A stretch of 64,000 nt of DNA from Streptomyces albogriseolus (GCA_014650475.1 BMVA01000027.1:1-64000); one strand, 5' to 3'; positions 15,493 to 24,649 are shown, counted from the first letter of the stretch. Notes: generated by a model from the sequence alone, not told the origin. Numbers and translations are program-made.

Positions 15493-16491
15493 TCAGCCCC
15501 GGGCCAGCAGCTCCAGCGTGTCGATCACCCGGTTGGAGAAACCCCACTCGTTGTCGTACCAGGCGACCACCTTGATGTGGCGGCCGTCGACGCGGGTGAG
15601 GGCCGAGTCGAAGATGGACGACGCCGGGTTGCCGGTGATGTCGGACGACACCAGCGGGTCCTCCGAGTACTCGAGGACGCCGGCCAGCGGGCCCTCCGCG
15701 GCCGCGCGGTACGCGGCCAGCACCTCGTCGCGCGTCACGTCACGGGAGACCGTGGTGTTCAGCTCGACGATGGAGCCCACCGGCACCGGCACGCGGATCG
15801 AGTCGCCGGACAGCTTGCCGTCGAGGTTCGGCAGCACCAGGCCGATCGCCTTCGCGGCGCCGGTCGTGGTCGGCACGATGTTGACGCCGGCGGCGCGGGC
15901 GCGGCGCGGGTCGCGGTGCGGACCGTCCTGGAGGTTCTGCTCCTGCGTGTAGGCGTGCACGGTCGTCATGAACCCGTGCTCGATGCCGGCCAGGTCGTCG
16001 AGGACGGCGGCCAGCGGCGCGAGGGCGTTGGTGGTGCAGGACGCGTTGGAGACGATCGTGTGCAGCTCCGCGTCGTACACGTCGGTGTTCACGCCGTACG
16101 CCAGCGTCACGTCCGCGCCGTCCGAGGGCGCGCTGACCAGTACCTTCCGCGCACCCGCGTCGAGGTGGGCGCGGGCGGCCTTGGCCGAGGTGAAGCGGCC
16201 GGTGGCCTCCAGCACGATGTCGACGCCCAGCTCGGCCCACGGCAGCTGCGCCGGTTCGCGCTCGGCCAGCACCTTGATCCGGCGGCCGTCCACGACGAGG
16301 GTGTCGCCGTCGACGCTCACCGGGCGTCCGAGGCGGCCCGCGGTGCTGTCGAAGGCGAGCAGCCGGGCGAGGGCGGCCGGCTCGGTCAGGTCGTTGACGG
16401 CGACGACCTCCAGCGCGGTGTCCCGCTCCAGCAGGGCGCGCAGCACGTTGCGTCCGATGCGGCCGAATCCGTTGATGGCGATGCGAGTCAT
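15493..16491 (-). CDS. gap: Glyceraldehyde-3-phosphate dehydrogenase
   Basis: 332-residue phosphorylating GAPDH, cytosolic glycolysis/gluconeogenesis. It has NAD-binding INGFGRIGRNVLRAL, catalytic Cys in SNASCTTN, the following His in TTVHAYT, VPTTTGAAKAI, and the C-terminal WYDNEWGFSNR. Full length with the expected motif order. It is probably a paralogue rather than the main glycolytic copy, which in Streptomyces normally lies with pgk-tpi; that is inference, since the rest of the genome is not visible. The start ATG 16491 follows GAGGAAGGGACACCACTC. Confidence 0.95.
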   Translation of the reverse strand: MTRIAINGFGRIGRNVLRALLERDTALEVVAVNDLTEPAALARLLAFDSTAGRLGRPVSVDGDTLVVDGRRIKVLAEREPAQLPWAELGVDIVLEATGRFTSAKAARAHLDAGARKVLVSAPSDGADVTLAYGVNTDVYDAELHTIVSNASCTTNALAPLAAVLDDLAGIEHGFMTTVHAYTQEQNLQDGPHRDPRRARAAGVNIVPTTTGAAKAIGLVLPNLDGKLSGDSIRVPVPVGSIVELNTTVSRDVTRDEVLAAYRAAAEGPLAGVLEYSEDPLVSSDITGNPASSIFDSALTRVDGRHIKVVAWYDNEWGFSNRVIDTLELLARG

Positions 16492-16602
16492 GAGTGGTGT
16501 CCCTTCCTCTCGTCACCCAGGCTCGCGCGCCGTCGGCGCCGCTGACAGTGGCGGGATCGCCATGGTTCACAAGGATCCTGCCAACGCGCCTACTCGCCGC
16601 GC

Positions 16603-17559
16603 CTACTCGCCGCGCGTGAACGTGCGCCGGTACTCGCTCGGGGTCGTGCCGAGAATCCGCTGGAAGTGCAGCCGCAGATTCGCACCGGTGCCGAGCCCGG
16701 TGTCGGCGGCGATCTGCTCGACGCTGCGCTGCGAGCGTTCCAGCAGCTCACGGGCCAGGTCGACGCGGGCCCGCATCACCCACTGCATCGGCGTGTATCC
16801 GGTCTCCTCCACGAACCGCCGGGAGAACGTCCGCGGCGACACCCCTGCCTGCCGCGCCAGCACCTCCAGGGTGAGCGGCTCGCCCAGCCGGTGCAGCGCC
16901 CACTCCCGGGTCGCCGCGAACCGCTCGCCCAGCGGCTCGGGCACGCTGCGCGGCACGTACTGGGCCTGGCCCCCGCTGCGGTACGGCGCCGCGACCAGAC
17001 GCCGGGCCGCGTGGTTGGACGCGGCCACCCCGAGGTCGCCGCGCAGGATGTGCAGGCACAGATCGATGCCGGAGGCGGCGCCCGCCGAGGTGAGCACGCT
17101 GCCCTCGTCGACGAACAGCACGTTCTCGTCGACCCTGACGCGGGGATGCCGGGCCTTGAGGGCCCGTGTGTAGTGCCAGTGCGTGGTGGCGCGCCGTCCG
17201 TCCAGCAGGCCGGTGGCGGCCAGCGCGAACGCGCCCGTCGAGATCGCGGCGAGCCGCGCGCCCCGCTCGTGCGCGGCGATCAGCGCGTCGACGACGGCCT
17301 GCGGCGGATCCTCACGGTCCGGGAACCGGTACCCGGGCACGAAGACGATGTCGGCCCACTCCAGCGCGTCGAGGCCGTGCGAGACGGCGTACGCGAGACC
17401 GTCCCCGCCGGTCACCAGGCCGGGCGCCGCCCCGCACACCCGCACCTCGTACGGCATGCTCGCGCGGGTCGTGAAGACCTGCGCGGGGATCCCGACGTCG
17501 AGCGGCTTCGCGCCCTCGAGCACCAGGACGGCGACACGATGCAGACGGGGGGCGGGCAC
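16603..17559 (-). CDS. GlxA-type AraC regulator with DJ-1/PfpI domain
   Basis: 318 residues. Residues 1-185 form a class I amidotransferase-like DJ-1/PfpI domain (VLVLEGAKPLDVGIPAQVF ... FVPGYR ... AISTGAFALAATGLLDGR). Here Thr-Gly replaces the catalytic Cys-Gly, so it is a ligand-sensing rather than enzymatic fold. Residues 210-318 carry two AraC helix-turn-helix units (LTLEVLARQAGVSPRTFSRR; SVEQIAADTGLG). The regulator lies 111 bp upstream of gap on the same strand and may act on it, but no operator is evident. Confidence 0.88.
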   Translation of the reverse strand: MPAPRLHRVAVLVLEGAKPLDVGIPAQVFTTRASMPYEVRVCGAAPGLVTGGDGLAYAVSHGLDALEWADIVFVPGYRFPDREDPPQAVVDALIAAHERGARLAAISTGAFALAATGLLDGRRATTHWHYTRALKARHPRVRVDENVLFVDEGSVLTSAGAASGIDLCLHILRGDLGVAASNHAARRLVAAPYRSGGQAQYVPRSVPEPLGERFAATREWALHRLGEPLTLEVLARQAGVSPRTFSRRFVEETGYTPMQWVMRARVDLARELLERSQRSVEQIAADTGLGTGANLRLHFQRILGTTPSEYRRTFTRGE

Positions 17560-17608
17560 GGAGGAAAGCGTACGCGGAGGCCCCGGGCGGCTGCCGGAGC
17601 CGTCTTCC

Positions 17609-17983
17609 TCACCCCGGCGGAGAGAACGAGCCGGAGCCCAGTTGATGGCCGCAGAGGACGGCGACGTTGCGCGTGGCCTCGCTGAGTTCCAGTTCGGACG
17701 TCGAGTCGGAGTCCGCTATGGACTCCAGTCGTTGCGCGTCGGTGGACAGGTCCTCAGGCCCCTCGTAGCGGTCGGCCACGTCGGCGAGGTCACCCGCCGC
17801 GGAGAACACAGGATTGCCGAACACCTGACCGATGCCGAGCCGGTCACCCAGCGAGTCGTACCTGTCGCAGACCTCCTCCTTCGTCGTCGGCCCCACCGAA
17901 CACGCGGCGGTTGTCGCGACGAGCAGCCCCGCCGCGGCCATGGCCACAGCGATGCGCCGTACGCGCGGGACGTGGTGTGTCAT
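17609..17983 (-). CDS. Small lipoprotein, unknown
   Basis: 124 residues with a lipoprotein signal: basic MTHHVPRVRR, hydrophobic IAVAMAAAGLLVATTAA, and lipobox ATTAAC (Cys 28). The mature part has two further Cys residues (EVCDRY and VLCGHQ), which could form a disulfide outside the membrane. No known domain. It is downstream of the cyclase-domain gene on the same strand with a 93-bp gap that contains short direct repeats. It may be the last gene of that unit. Confidence 0.65.
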   Translation of the reverse strand: MTHHVPRVRRIAVAMAAAGLLVATTAACSVGPTTKEEVCDRYDSLGDRLGIGQVFGNPVFSAAGDLADVADRYEGPEDLSTDAQRLESIADSDSTSELELSEATRNVAVLCGHQLGSGSFSPPG

Positions 17984-18076
17984 CTCTTCCGAGCCTTTCT
18001 CCTGGTGGTTGTCGCGTGGTTGTCGCGCCCTGTGTCCGGAGCGGTCCGCATGCGGTGCGCATGCGGTGCGCCGGCC

Positions 18077-18832
18077 TCACCTCGCGCCGCGCCCCCGACG
18101 GCGCCACTGCGCGGGGGGCATGGTCACGTGGGCGTCTCCGCCCGCGACGACCGCGCCGTCCATGTGCACGCCGTGCCCCGCACTGACGGACACCCCGCCG
18201 TGCCTGGCGTCGTCCCGCCCGTCGCGGGCGGCGGGCTCGGACTCCCTGGCGATCCGCAGGGCACAGGCGGGATCGCCCGGCACGTGCAGATACGCCCGGG
18301 CCCGGGTCTCCTTGACCTGGATGGTGACGGGGTGGAAGGCCGAGGGCTCCACGCCCGGCAGCCCCGCGCGGATCACCGCGTCGTGGACGGTGTCGGAAAC
18401 CAGGGCCGCGGTGTCGCTCACCGCCTCGTCGAGCGCCTGGCGCAACGGCGCTCCGTCGCACAGCCGGAAAACGTGGTTCACCGCATGGCCCGCGAAACCG
18501 TGGCGGTCGCGGTGCACCGGACCCGCGTGGACGGCGATCCTGAGCCGGAGCAGCGGGTCACTGCGCCTCCTGCTGCCCAGCCCGTCCTCCAGCCGCGGGA
18601 GCACGTCGGTGAACAGGGTTCCCATCGGCAGGGCGGGGTCCGGGGGTATGACGACCAGCACCCCGTCCCCCCGGTCCTCGTGACGGCACAACCGCCACAG
18701 CTCGTCCGTGAAGGCCGACGTCATCTCGGTGTAGAGATCGCTGCGGGCGCGCAGCTGCGCGTGGTCGCTGCGTGAACCGAACTCCTTGATGTCGGCGAAG
18801 AGGATCTGGCAGTGCTGGGCATCGCTGATCAC
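18077..18832 (-). CDS. Class III nucleotidyl cyclase-domain protein
   Basis: 251 residues. Residues 8-185 match a class III cyclase catalytic domain: metal Asp in LFADIKEF (D14), second Asp in DRGDGVLV (D56), RIAVHAGPV, the transition-state Asn and Arg in GHAVNHVFRL (N119, R123), and ending in VKETRARAYLHV. All four key residues are present, so activity is possible; the base-selecting residues cannot be assigned. Residues 205-240 hold a Gly/Val-rich beta-type repeat (VSVSAGHGVHMDGAVVAGG) resembling the one in the next gene upstream. A cNMP-type regulator is divergently encoded nearby. Start GTG 18832. Confidence 0.72.
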   Translation of the reverse strand: MISDAQHCQILFADIKEFGSRSDHAQLRARSDLYTEMTSAFTDELWRLCRHEDRGDGVLVVIPPDPALPMGTLFTDVLPRLEDGLGSRRRSDPLLRLRIAVHAGPVHRDRHGFAGHAVNHVFRLCDGAPLRQALDEAVSDTAALVSDTVHDAVIRAGLPGVEPSAFHPVTIQVKETRARAYLHVPGDPACALRIARESEPAARDGRDDARHGGVSVSAGHGVHMDGAVVAGGDAHVTMPPAQWRRRGRGAR

Positions 18833-18922
18833 AGGGGTGTCGCTTTCTTCCGGAGGTGGTGCCTGCGAGCGGGCGCGCGGTGAAGGCGACGTCAGGCGGG
18901 ACGTCGTCGGCGCCGGTGCGGT

Positions 18923-19651
18923 CTACGACGTCGGGATCTGGAACATGCCGCACCGCAGTTCCTGACTCCTCGCGTCGACCAGCGAGAGGAAGATGCCGGC
19001 ACGGCAGAGCTTCAGCAGTGCGTAATCGTTCGGCTCGACCTGCCAGCGCCCGCCGGTGCGGACGAGCCGTACGGTGCCCTGGCCCTCGCCCTTCCAGCTG
19101 AGCATCACCTGGGCGCCCGTGGCGGTCTGCTCCGGCTTGCCCAGTCCGATCTCGTCGACCCGTTGGCGGTAAGGGGCGGACTTCTCCGCGAACACCGGGC
19201 CCATGGCGCTCTCGCACGCCCCGTCACCCGGAGCCACCAGATGGCACCAGGACGCGGCGTCCCCGAGCCGCTCGGCCTTGCGGGTCTGCTCGACGGTGTG
19301 CCGGGCGCCGTCCAGCCCGGCCTCGTTCACGACGGAGAGGTCGACCCCGTCCCCGTCCCCCGATCCCAGCGAGACACCGCCCCAGGTCGCTCCGGAGACG
19401 AGAACGACCGCGACGGCCGCGGCAACGGGATGGGCGAGCACCCACCGCCCGGCCTTCTTGACGACGGTGACGTTGGTCTCGTGCCGGTCGCCGAAATGCG
19501 CGTGGTCCCCCACGCGGAGATCGCGGCCGGCCACGGCCCCGGTGACGTTGACATCGCCGTCGGACCGGATGTTCACCCCGTTCGGTGCGCCGCCCGCGTC
19601 CGGTTCGTCGCCCGGGTTCCGGCGCTGCGGGTGCTGCTGCTCGTCGAGCAT
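18923..19651 (-). CDS. Membrane protein with beta-repeat N-terminus, partner of the cyclase
   Basis: 242 residues. Residues 20-60 are a short hydrophilic beta-repeat (NIRSDGDVNVTGAVAGRD, then LRVGDHAHFGD) similar in pattern to the tail of the cyclase-domain protein. One transmembrane helix (LAHPVAAAVAVVLVSGATWG) follows at about 72-91. The roughly 150-residue external domain has Cys residues in SWCHLV, DGACES, LLKLCRAG and ELRCGM, which could pair. Function is unknown. It is upstream of and codirectional with the cyclase gene (90-bp gap) and divergent from the Crp-type gene. Confidence 0.6.
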   Translation of the reverse strand: MLDEQQHPQRRNPGDEPDAGGAPNGVNIRSDGDVNVTGAVAGRDLRVGDHAHFGDRHETNVTVVKKAGRWVLAHPVAAAVAVVLVSGATWGGVSLGSGDGDGVDLSVVNEAGLDGARHTVEQTRKAERLGDAASWCHLVAPGDGACESAMGPVFAEKSAPYRQRVDEIGLGKPEQTATGAQVMLSWKGEGQGTVRLVRTGGRWQVEPNDYALLKLCRAGIFLSLVDARSQELRCGMFQIPTS

Positions 19652-19714
19652 CTGTCATACCTGTCTACTCATGTGGCTGTATGGCACATGAGAGCAGCAC
19701 TCGGCCGATCAAAA

Positions 19715-19730
19715 TGAGGCAAGTGCCTCA
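19715..19730. promoter_or_regulatory. Palindrome TGAGGCA-AG-TGCCTCA, probable Crp-type operator
   Basis: Perfect 7-bp arms, 16 bp in total, the usual size of a Crp/Fnr site. It is 32-47 bp upstream of the Crp-type start and 64 bp upstream of the divergent membrane gene. The half-site GTGAGGCAC recurs at the start codon (19762-19770). Confidence 0.6.
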
Positions 19731-19761
19731 CAACGACAGGTGACTTCGAGACACTGCCGCG

Positions 19762-20460
19762 GTGAGGCACACGACGTTCTGGGACTCGCTCGACCACGAC
19801 GAACGCAAGTTGATGACCTGCGTCGGCCGCGTCCCCCGGCACCCTTTCGAGTCCGGTGACACCATCCTGCGGCAGAGCGACCACGCCGACCGGGCCGCCC
19901 TGATCATCAGCGGGAAGTGCCGCGTGCTGTGGCACGGCGAGCACGACCGCACCACGTATCTGGCCACCCGGCGGGCCGGCGAACTGATCGGTGAGATGGG
20001 TGTGCTGGACGGAGGCCCCCGGACCGCGACCGTCATCGCGCTGGAGCAGACCTACGTCCGCTGGTACGCGGCCGAGGCCTTCATGCAGCTGCTGGCGGAG
20101 TGTCCCGCCATCCTCGGAAAGGTCTTCCTGTCGGTGTGCACGCGGCTCAAGGAGTCGGACCACCACCGCATCGCCATCGCGAGCGCGCCCGCGCGGCTCC
20201 GGCTCGGCCGGCTGCTGCTGCGGCTCGCGGAGGTCGAGGGCGTGACCACGCCCCGGGGCATCGAGATCAAGGTGACGCAGAAGGATCTGGGCGACTGGAC
20301 CGGCATGGGCCGCGAGGCGGCCGGGAGCCGGGTCAGAGAGCTGCAGAAGCTCGCCTTCCTCGCCGACAGCCCGGCCCGGTCGCGCGTCACCGTCACCGAC
20401 CTGGCGGGGCTGCGGAGGTACGCCTTCGGCTCCGAGGGCCCGGACGGCCCGTCCGTCTGA
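19762..20460 (+). CDS. Crp/Fnr-type cyclic-nucleotide-binding regulator
   Basis: 232 residues. Residues 10-125 form the cNMP-binding beta roll. The phosphate-binding cassette AGELIGEMGVLDGGPRTATV keeps the Glu of GE(M)G (E78) and the Arg-Thr pair (R87, T88) that contact the cyclic phosphate and ribose, so ligand binding is likely. A dimer helix follows, and the C-terminal winged helix-turn-helix has VTQKDLGDWTGMGREAAGSR as its DNA-reading part. The start is GTG 19762. It is divergent from the cyclase-domain operon across a region with a 16-bp palindrome, suggesting that the product of that cyclase is its signal. Confidence 0.85.
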   Translation: MRHTTFWDSLDHDERKLMTCVGRVPRHPFESGDTILRQSDHADRAALIISGKCRVLWHGEHDRTTYLATRRAGELIGEMGVLDGGPRTATVIALEQTYVRWYAAEAFMQLLAECPAILGKVFLSVCTRLKESDHHRIAIASAPARLRLGRLLLRLAEVEGVTTPRGIEIKVTQKDLGDWTGMGREAAGSRVRELQKLAFLADSPARSRVTVTDLAGLRRYAFGSEGPDGPSV

Positions 20461-20505
20461 CCCGGGCGCCGGCCCGCCGTGGTGTGCTGTGCCGCGCCCC
20501 CGGCG

Positions 20506-20928
20506 TCACGGATGCATCCGCGCCCCCTTCAGCACCTTGTCCACCGCGTTGCGCGGCCCGTGGACGGCGAGGCCGACCAGGTCCAGGTCGGTGGTGCGGA
20601 CGGCGCGGACGGCCGCGCGGTTGGCGTCGTCGTGGCCGGTGGCGAAGAGGTCGGAGGTGAAGACCGCGCGGGGCAGGGCGCGGGAGAGGGCCCGCTCGTG
20701 GGCCGCCCTCAGGACCTCCTTGGCGCCCTGGAAGACCAGCACCGGCTGGCGGAACATCGGCAGGTACGGCACGCCGTCCGCGTCCTCGTACGGCTGCCCG
20801 ATCAGTTCGGGGACCTGGGTGCCCAGGCCGCTGACCAGGAACGCGGTGACGTTGAGGCGCTGCCAGGGCTCCAGGTCCTCACGCAGCAGGACGGCGATCT
20901 TCGTGTCGAAACGGGTGCTCGTGCTCAT
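20506..20928 (-). CDS. DUF2000 protein
   Basis: 140-residue soluble protein of the DUF2000 family (FDTKIAVLLREDLEPWQRLN; PYLPMFRQPVLVFQG; RAVFTSDLFATGHDDANR). Members have a peptidyl-tRNA-hydrolase-2-like fold and no established reaction. ATG 20928 starts the family-like sequence; the open frame reaches 21069 but runs through the divergent AraC gene. DUF2000 and AraC genes often sit head to head in actinomycetes, and the AraC regulator here probably controls it. Confidence 0.8.
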   Translation of the reverse strand: MSTSTRFDTKIAVLLREDLEPWQRLNVTAFLVSGLGTQVPELIGQPYEDADGVPYLPMFRQPVLVFQGAKEVLRAAHERALSRALPRAVFTSDLFATGHDDANRAAVRAVRTTDLDLVGLAVHGPRNAVDKVLKGARMHP

Positions 20929-20977
20929 GCCCTGAGACTGCCGACCGGGGCCGCCCCGGGTCTTGTACGTTGTTTGC

Positions 20978-21799
20978 ATGCCCGCCCCGGCAGCCCCGCC
21001 ACCGGCAAGCGTCTCCGCCTGGCGGCCCTCCGTCCCCGGCGTCGTCGAGGTGTTCCACGCCCGGTTCACCGCGTACGCCTACCCGATGCACGTCCACGAC
21101 GCCTGGACCCTGCTGATCGTCGACTCCGGCGCCGTGCGGTACGACCTGGACCGGCACGAGCACGGCACCCCGGACGACACCGTGACCCTGCTGCCGCCGC
21201 ACGTCCCGCACAACGGCGAGCCCGCCACGGCCGAGGGCTTCCGCAAGCGGGTGCTGTACCTGGACTCCAGCCGGCTCGGCGACGACCTCATCGGTGCCGC
21301 CGTGGACCGTCCCGACCTGCGCGATCCCCTGCTGCGCCGGCGCGTCGGGCAGGTGCACTCCGCGCTGGTGCGGCCGGGGGACGAGCTGGAGGCGGAGAGC
21401 CGGCTGACGCTGGTCGGGGAGCGGCTGCGGGAGCATCTGCGGTCGCGGGAGCCGGCCGCGCCCCGCCGCCCCGACCCCGTACTCGCCCGGCGGCTGCGGG
21501 AGTTGCTCGACGCGCGGGTGGCCGACGGGCTCACGCTGGCGGCGGCGGGCGTCGAGCTGTCCGCCCATCCCGCCCATCTGGTACGGGCGTTCAGCACCGC
21601 GTACGGCATCCCGCCGCACCAGTACCTGATGTCCCGGCGGGTCGGGCGGGCGCGGCGGCTGCTGCTGGAGGGGTGGCCGCCGAGCGCCGTCGCGGCCGCC
21701 GCCGGCTTCTACGACCAGGCCCACCTCACCCGGCACTTCCGCCGGCTGGTGGGGGTCACTCCGGGACGCTACCGGGCGACGGGCGCAGCAGGTGGGTGA
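20978..21799 (+). CDS. AraC-family transcriptional regulator
   Basis: 273 residues. The N-terminal cupin sensor (AYAYPMHVHDAWTLLIVDSG, then LLPPHVPHNGEPA) has His residues typical of small-ligand or metal-binding cupins. The C-terminal pair of helix-turn-helix units is LTLAAAGVELSAHPAHLVRA and PSAVAAAAGFYDQAHLTRHF. ATG 20978 is used. It is divergent from the DUF2000 gene over only 49 bp. Its last 44 bases overlap the convergent YbjN gene. Confidence 0.85.
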   Translation: MPAPAAPPPASVSAWRPSVPGVVEVFHARFTAYAYPMHVHDAWTLLIVDSGAVRYDLDRHEHGTPDDTVTLLPPHVPHNGEPATAEGFRKRVLYLDSSRLGDDLIGAAVDRPDLRDPLLRRRVGQVHSALVRPGDELEAESRLTLVGERLREHLRSREPAAPRRPDPVLARRLRELLDARVADGLTLAAAGVELSAHPAHLVRAFSTAYGIPPHQYLMSRRVGRARRLLLEGWPPSAVAAAAGFYDQAHLTRHFRRLVGVTPGRYRATGAAGG

Positions 21800-22277
21800 A
21801 GGCGTCCAGGTTGCGGGTGGACTCGCCGCGTGAGACGCGCCAGGCGTACTCCTTGCGGATCGCGGAGGCGAAGCCCAGCTCCAGCAGGGTGTTGAAGCTG
21901 CCGTCGGCGGCCTCCAGGACCTGTCCGAGCAGCCGGTCCAGCTCCTCCGGGGTGATGGCGGGCAGCGGCAGGCGGCCGGTGACGTAGATGTCGCCGAGCG
22001 GGTCGACGGCGTAACTCACGCCGAACAGCTTGAGGTTGCGCTCCAGGAGCCAGCGGTGGACGCCGGCCTCGTTCTCGTCGGGGTGGCGGATGACGAAGGC
22101 GTTGAGGGACAGGGTGTGCCGGCCGACGATCAGGGAGACCGTCGTGGACAGCTTGCGGGTGCCGGGGAGTTTCACCACGTAGTTCCCGGCGGCCGGGCTC
22201 TCCCACTCCAGCTCGGCGTCCTTCAGCACGCCCTCGACGATCTGTGCCGCCCGCTGCTCCGCTTCCGTGTCAGCCAT
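21756..22277 (-). CDS. YbjN-domain protein (type III secretion chaperone-like fold)
   Basis: 173 residues with the YbjN domain ([60 protein letters not shown]). This family adopts a secretion-chaperone-like fold and is of uncertain function; in actinobacteria it commonly follows mshA. The start ATG 22277 overlaps the mshA stop by 8 bp, so the two are translationally coupled. Its 3' end overlaps the convergent AraC gene by 44 bp. Confidence 0.85.
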   Translation of the reverse strand: MADTEAEQRAAQIVEGVLKDAELEWESPAAGNYVVKLPGTRKLSTTVSLIVGRHTLSLNAFVIRHPDENEAGVHRWLLERNLKLFGVSYAVDPLGDIYVTGRLPLPAITPEELDRLLGQVLEAADGSFNTLLELGFASAIRKEYAWRVSRGESTRNLDAFTHLLRPSPGSVPE

Positions 22278-23607
22278 GGTGGGAGCGTACGTGACGGCGG
22301 TGGGCGTGGGTCGCGGCCGTGTACACGTCGGCCGTGGCGGCGGCCGCGGTGTCCCAGCCGAAGGACTGGGCGTGCCGGGCGGCGGCCTCGCCCATCCGGG
22401 CGGCGAGCTCCGGCCGGTCGGCGAAGTCGCGCAGGACGCGCGCGTACGCGGCCGGGTCGTGGCCCTGGATCAGGAAGCCGGTCTCGCCGTCGCGCACGGC
22501 GACCGGGAGGCCGCCGACCGCCGCGGCGAGCACCGGGGTGCCGGACGCCTGCGCCTCTATGGCGACCAGCCCGAACGACTCGCTGTACGACGGCATGACC
22601 AGCACGGACGCGGCGCGGAACCAGTCCGCGAGCTCCTCCTGCCCGACCGGCGGATGGAAGTGGACGACGTCGGCGATGCCGAGCCGGGCGGCGAGCTTCT
22701 GCAGCCCCTCCGGTTTGGCGAGGCCGCTGCCGCTGGGGCCGCCGACGACGGGCACACACATACGGGAGCGCAGCTCGGGGCGGTCGGCGAGCAGCACGGC
22801 GACCGCGCGCAGCAGCACGTCGGGGGCCTTCAGGGGCTGGATGCGGCCGGCGAAGAGCGGGATCAGCGCGTCCCCCGGCAGGCCCAGGCGGGCGCGGGCG
22901 GCGGCGCGGCCGTCGGCGGGGCGGAAGCGGCCGAGGTTCACGCCGGGGTGGACGACGGCGACCTTGGCGGGGTCGGCGGCGTAGTGGTGGACGAGCTCGC
23001 CGGCCTCTTCGGAGGTGTTGGCGATCAGCCGGTCCGCGGCGGCGACGATCTGGGTCTCGCCGATCACGCGCGCGGCGGGCTCGGGGGTGTCGCCGTCGGC
23101 GAGGTTGGCGTTCTTGACCTTGGCCATGGTGTGCATGGCGTGCACCAGGGGGACGCCCCAGCGCTGGGCGGCCAGCCAGCCGACGTGGCCGGAGAGCCAG
23201 TAGTGGGAGTGGACCAGGTCGTAGTGGCCGGGGCGGTGTCCGGCCCAGGCCTGCATCACGCCGTGGGTGAAGGCGCAGAGCTGGGCGGGCAGGTCCTCCT
23301 TGGCGAGTCCCTCGTAGGGGCCCGCGTCGACGTGCCGGACGAGGACGCCGGGCGCGAGCTCGACGACGGGCGGGAGGGCGGCCGTGGTGGCCCGGGTGAA
23401 GATCTCCACCTCGATGTTGATCGCGGCGAGGCGCTGGGCCAGCTCCACGATGTAGACGTTCATGCCGCCCGCGTCGCCGGTGCCCGGCTGGTGCAGCGGC
23501 GAGGTGTGCACGGAGAGCATCGCCACGCGGCGGGGCCTGCGGTGCAGCCGGAGCCGCGGCGGTGCGGCGGGGGAGCGCCGCCCGAGCCTCGCGATGTACT
23601 GGCTCAC
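22270..23607 (-). CDS. mshA: D-inositol-3-phosphate glycosyltransferase, mycothiol synthesis step 1
   Basis: 445-residue GT4 glycosyltransferase joining UDP-GlcNAc to 1L-myo-inositol-1-phosphate, the first step of mycothiol synthesis. Typical MshA features: [20 protein letters not shown] near the start (UDP and substrate loop), [37 protein letters not shown], and the E-x7-E nucleotide-sugar motif [20 protein letters not shown] 23607 follows GAGGAACGCCAC; upstream codons to 23691 are unlikely to be translated. It forms an operon with the YbjN gene. Confidence 0.96.
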   Translation of the reverse strand: MSQYIARLGRRSPAAPPRLRLHRRPRRVAMLSVHTSPLHQPGTGDAGGMNVYIVELAQRLAAINIEVEIFTRATTAALPPVVELAPGVLVRHVDAGPYEGLAKEDLPAQLCAFTHGVMQAWAGHRPGHYDLVHSHYWLSGHVGWLAAQRWGVPLVHAMHTMAKVKNANLADGDTPEPAARVIGETQIVAAADRLIANTSEEAGELVHHYAADPAKVAVVHPGVNLGRFRPADGRAAARARLGLPGDALIPLFAGRIQPLKAPDVLLRAVAVLLADRPELRSRMCVPVVGGPSGSGLAKPEGLQKLAARLGIADVVHFHPPVGQEELADWFRAASVLVMPSYSESFGLVAIEAQASGTPVLAAAVGGLPVAVRDGETGFLIQGHDPAAYARVLRDFADRPELAARMGEAAARHAQSFGWDTAAAATADVYTAATHAHRRHVRSHHG

Positions 23608-23827
23608 GTGGCGTTCCTCCTCGCTGCGGGCACGGCTGGGAGAGGGCGTGCGGCCCTCGGCGGCGTCAACATCGGAACGTTGCGTTCCCATTTCCGCGCG
23701 GTGCCGTCGACGGTGTTTTTTGCCGAATCATTGCCTTGTCTAGCTCAACCGTTCGACTGCGCATTGCGTGCCCGTGGCGGCGCACGCGCCGCGATCCGGC
23801 GGCGGGTACCCCCGTACCCTCGTCCTC

Positions 23828-24649
23828 ATGACACCGCGTCCCGCCTCCGCCCCCGTGGGCACGGTGACGCGCGGCACCACCAACCCCAACCGGCTGCGCC
23901 GCATGGACCGCTGGATCGCGGCCGCGCACGGCGCCGAGCTGCGCCGCGCCGCCGACCCCCTCGCCGTCGACCTCGGCTACGGCGCGGCGCCCTGGACCGC
24001 GCTCGAACTACTGCACCGGCTGCGCACCGCGGCGCCCCGCACCCGGGTGGCGGGCGTGGAGATCGACCCGGCCCGGGTCGCCTCGGCACGGCCGTACGAG
24101 CGGGAGGGGCTGGTGTTCCTGCGCGGCGGCTTCGAGATCCCGGTCGCGGGCAGCCCGGTCCTGGTCCGCGCGGCGAACGTGCTGCGCCAGTACGACGAGG
24201 AGGAGGTCGCCGGCGTCTGGCGGCGGCTGTGCGCGCGGCTCGCCCCGGCCGACCCGGCGGCCGGTTCGCGCGGCGGGCTGCTGGTCGAGGGGACCTGCGA
24301 CGAGATCGGACGCCGGCACGTATGGGTCGCGCTCGGCCCCGAGGGGCCGCGCACGGTCACCTTCGCGACCCGGCTCGGCTCCCTGGACCGCCCCTCCGAC
24401 CTGGCGGAACGCCTGCCCAAGGCGCTCATCCACCGCAACGTCCCCGGCGAGCAGGTGCACGCCTTCCTGCGCGACTTCGACCGCGCCTGGGCGGCCGCCG
24501 CGCCCTACGCCTCGTACGGCGCGCGCCAGCGCTGGATCCGGACCGTGCGGGAGCTCACGGCCGACTGGCCGGTGACGGACGGCCCGGCGCGGTGGCGGCA
24601 GGGGGAAGTCACCGTGCGGTGGGGGGCGTTGGCGCCGCGCGGGTGGTGA
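23828..24649 (+). CDS. Class I SAM-dependent methyltransferase-like protein
   Basis: 273 residues. The SAM-binding motif I appears as LAVDLGYGAAPWTALELL and an acidic strand end as VAGVEIDPARVASA. Motif IV-like PVLVRAANVLRQYDEEEV follows, so a Rossmann methyltransferase fold is clear though the substrate is not. The N-terminal GTTNPNRLRRMDRWIA segment is shared with actinobacterial homologues adjacent to mshA. ATG 23828 is 220 bp from the divergent mshA start; the frame opens earlier at 23768 without a ribosome site. Confidence 0.8.
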   Translation: MTPRPASAPVGTVTRGTTNPNRLRRMDRWIAAAHGAELRRAADPLAVDLGYGAAPWTALELLHRLRTAAPRTRVAGVEIDPARVASARPYEREGLVFLRGGFEIPVAGSPVLVRAANVLRQYDEEEVAGVWRRLCARLAPADPAAGSRGGLLVEGTCDEIGRRHVWVALGPEGPRTVTFATRLGSLDRPSDLAERLPKALIHRNVPGEQVHAFLRDFDRAWAAAAPYASYGARQRWIRTVRELTADWPVTDGPARWRQGEVTVRWGALAPRGW

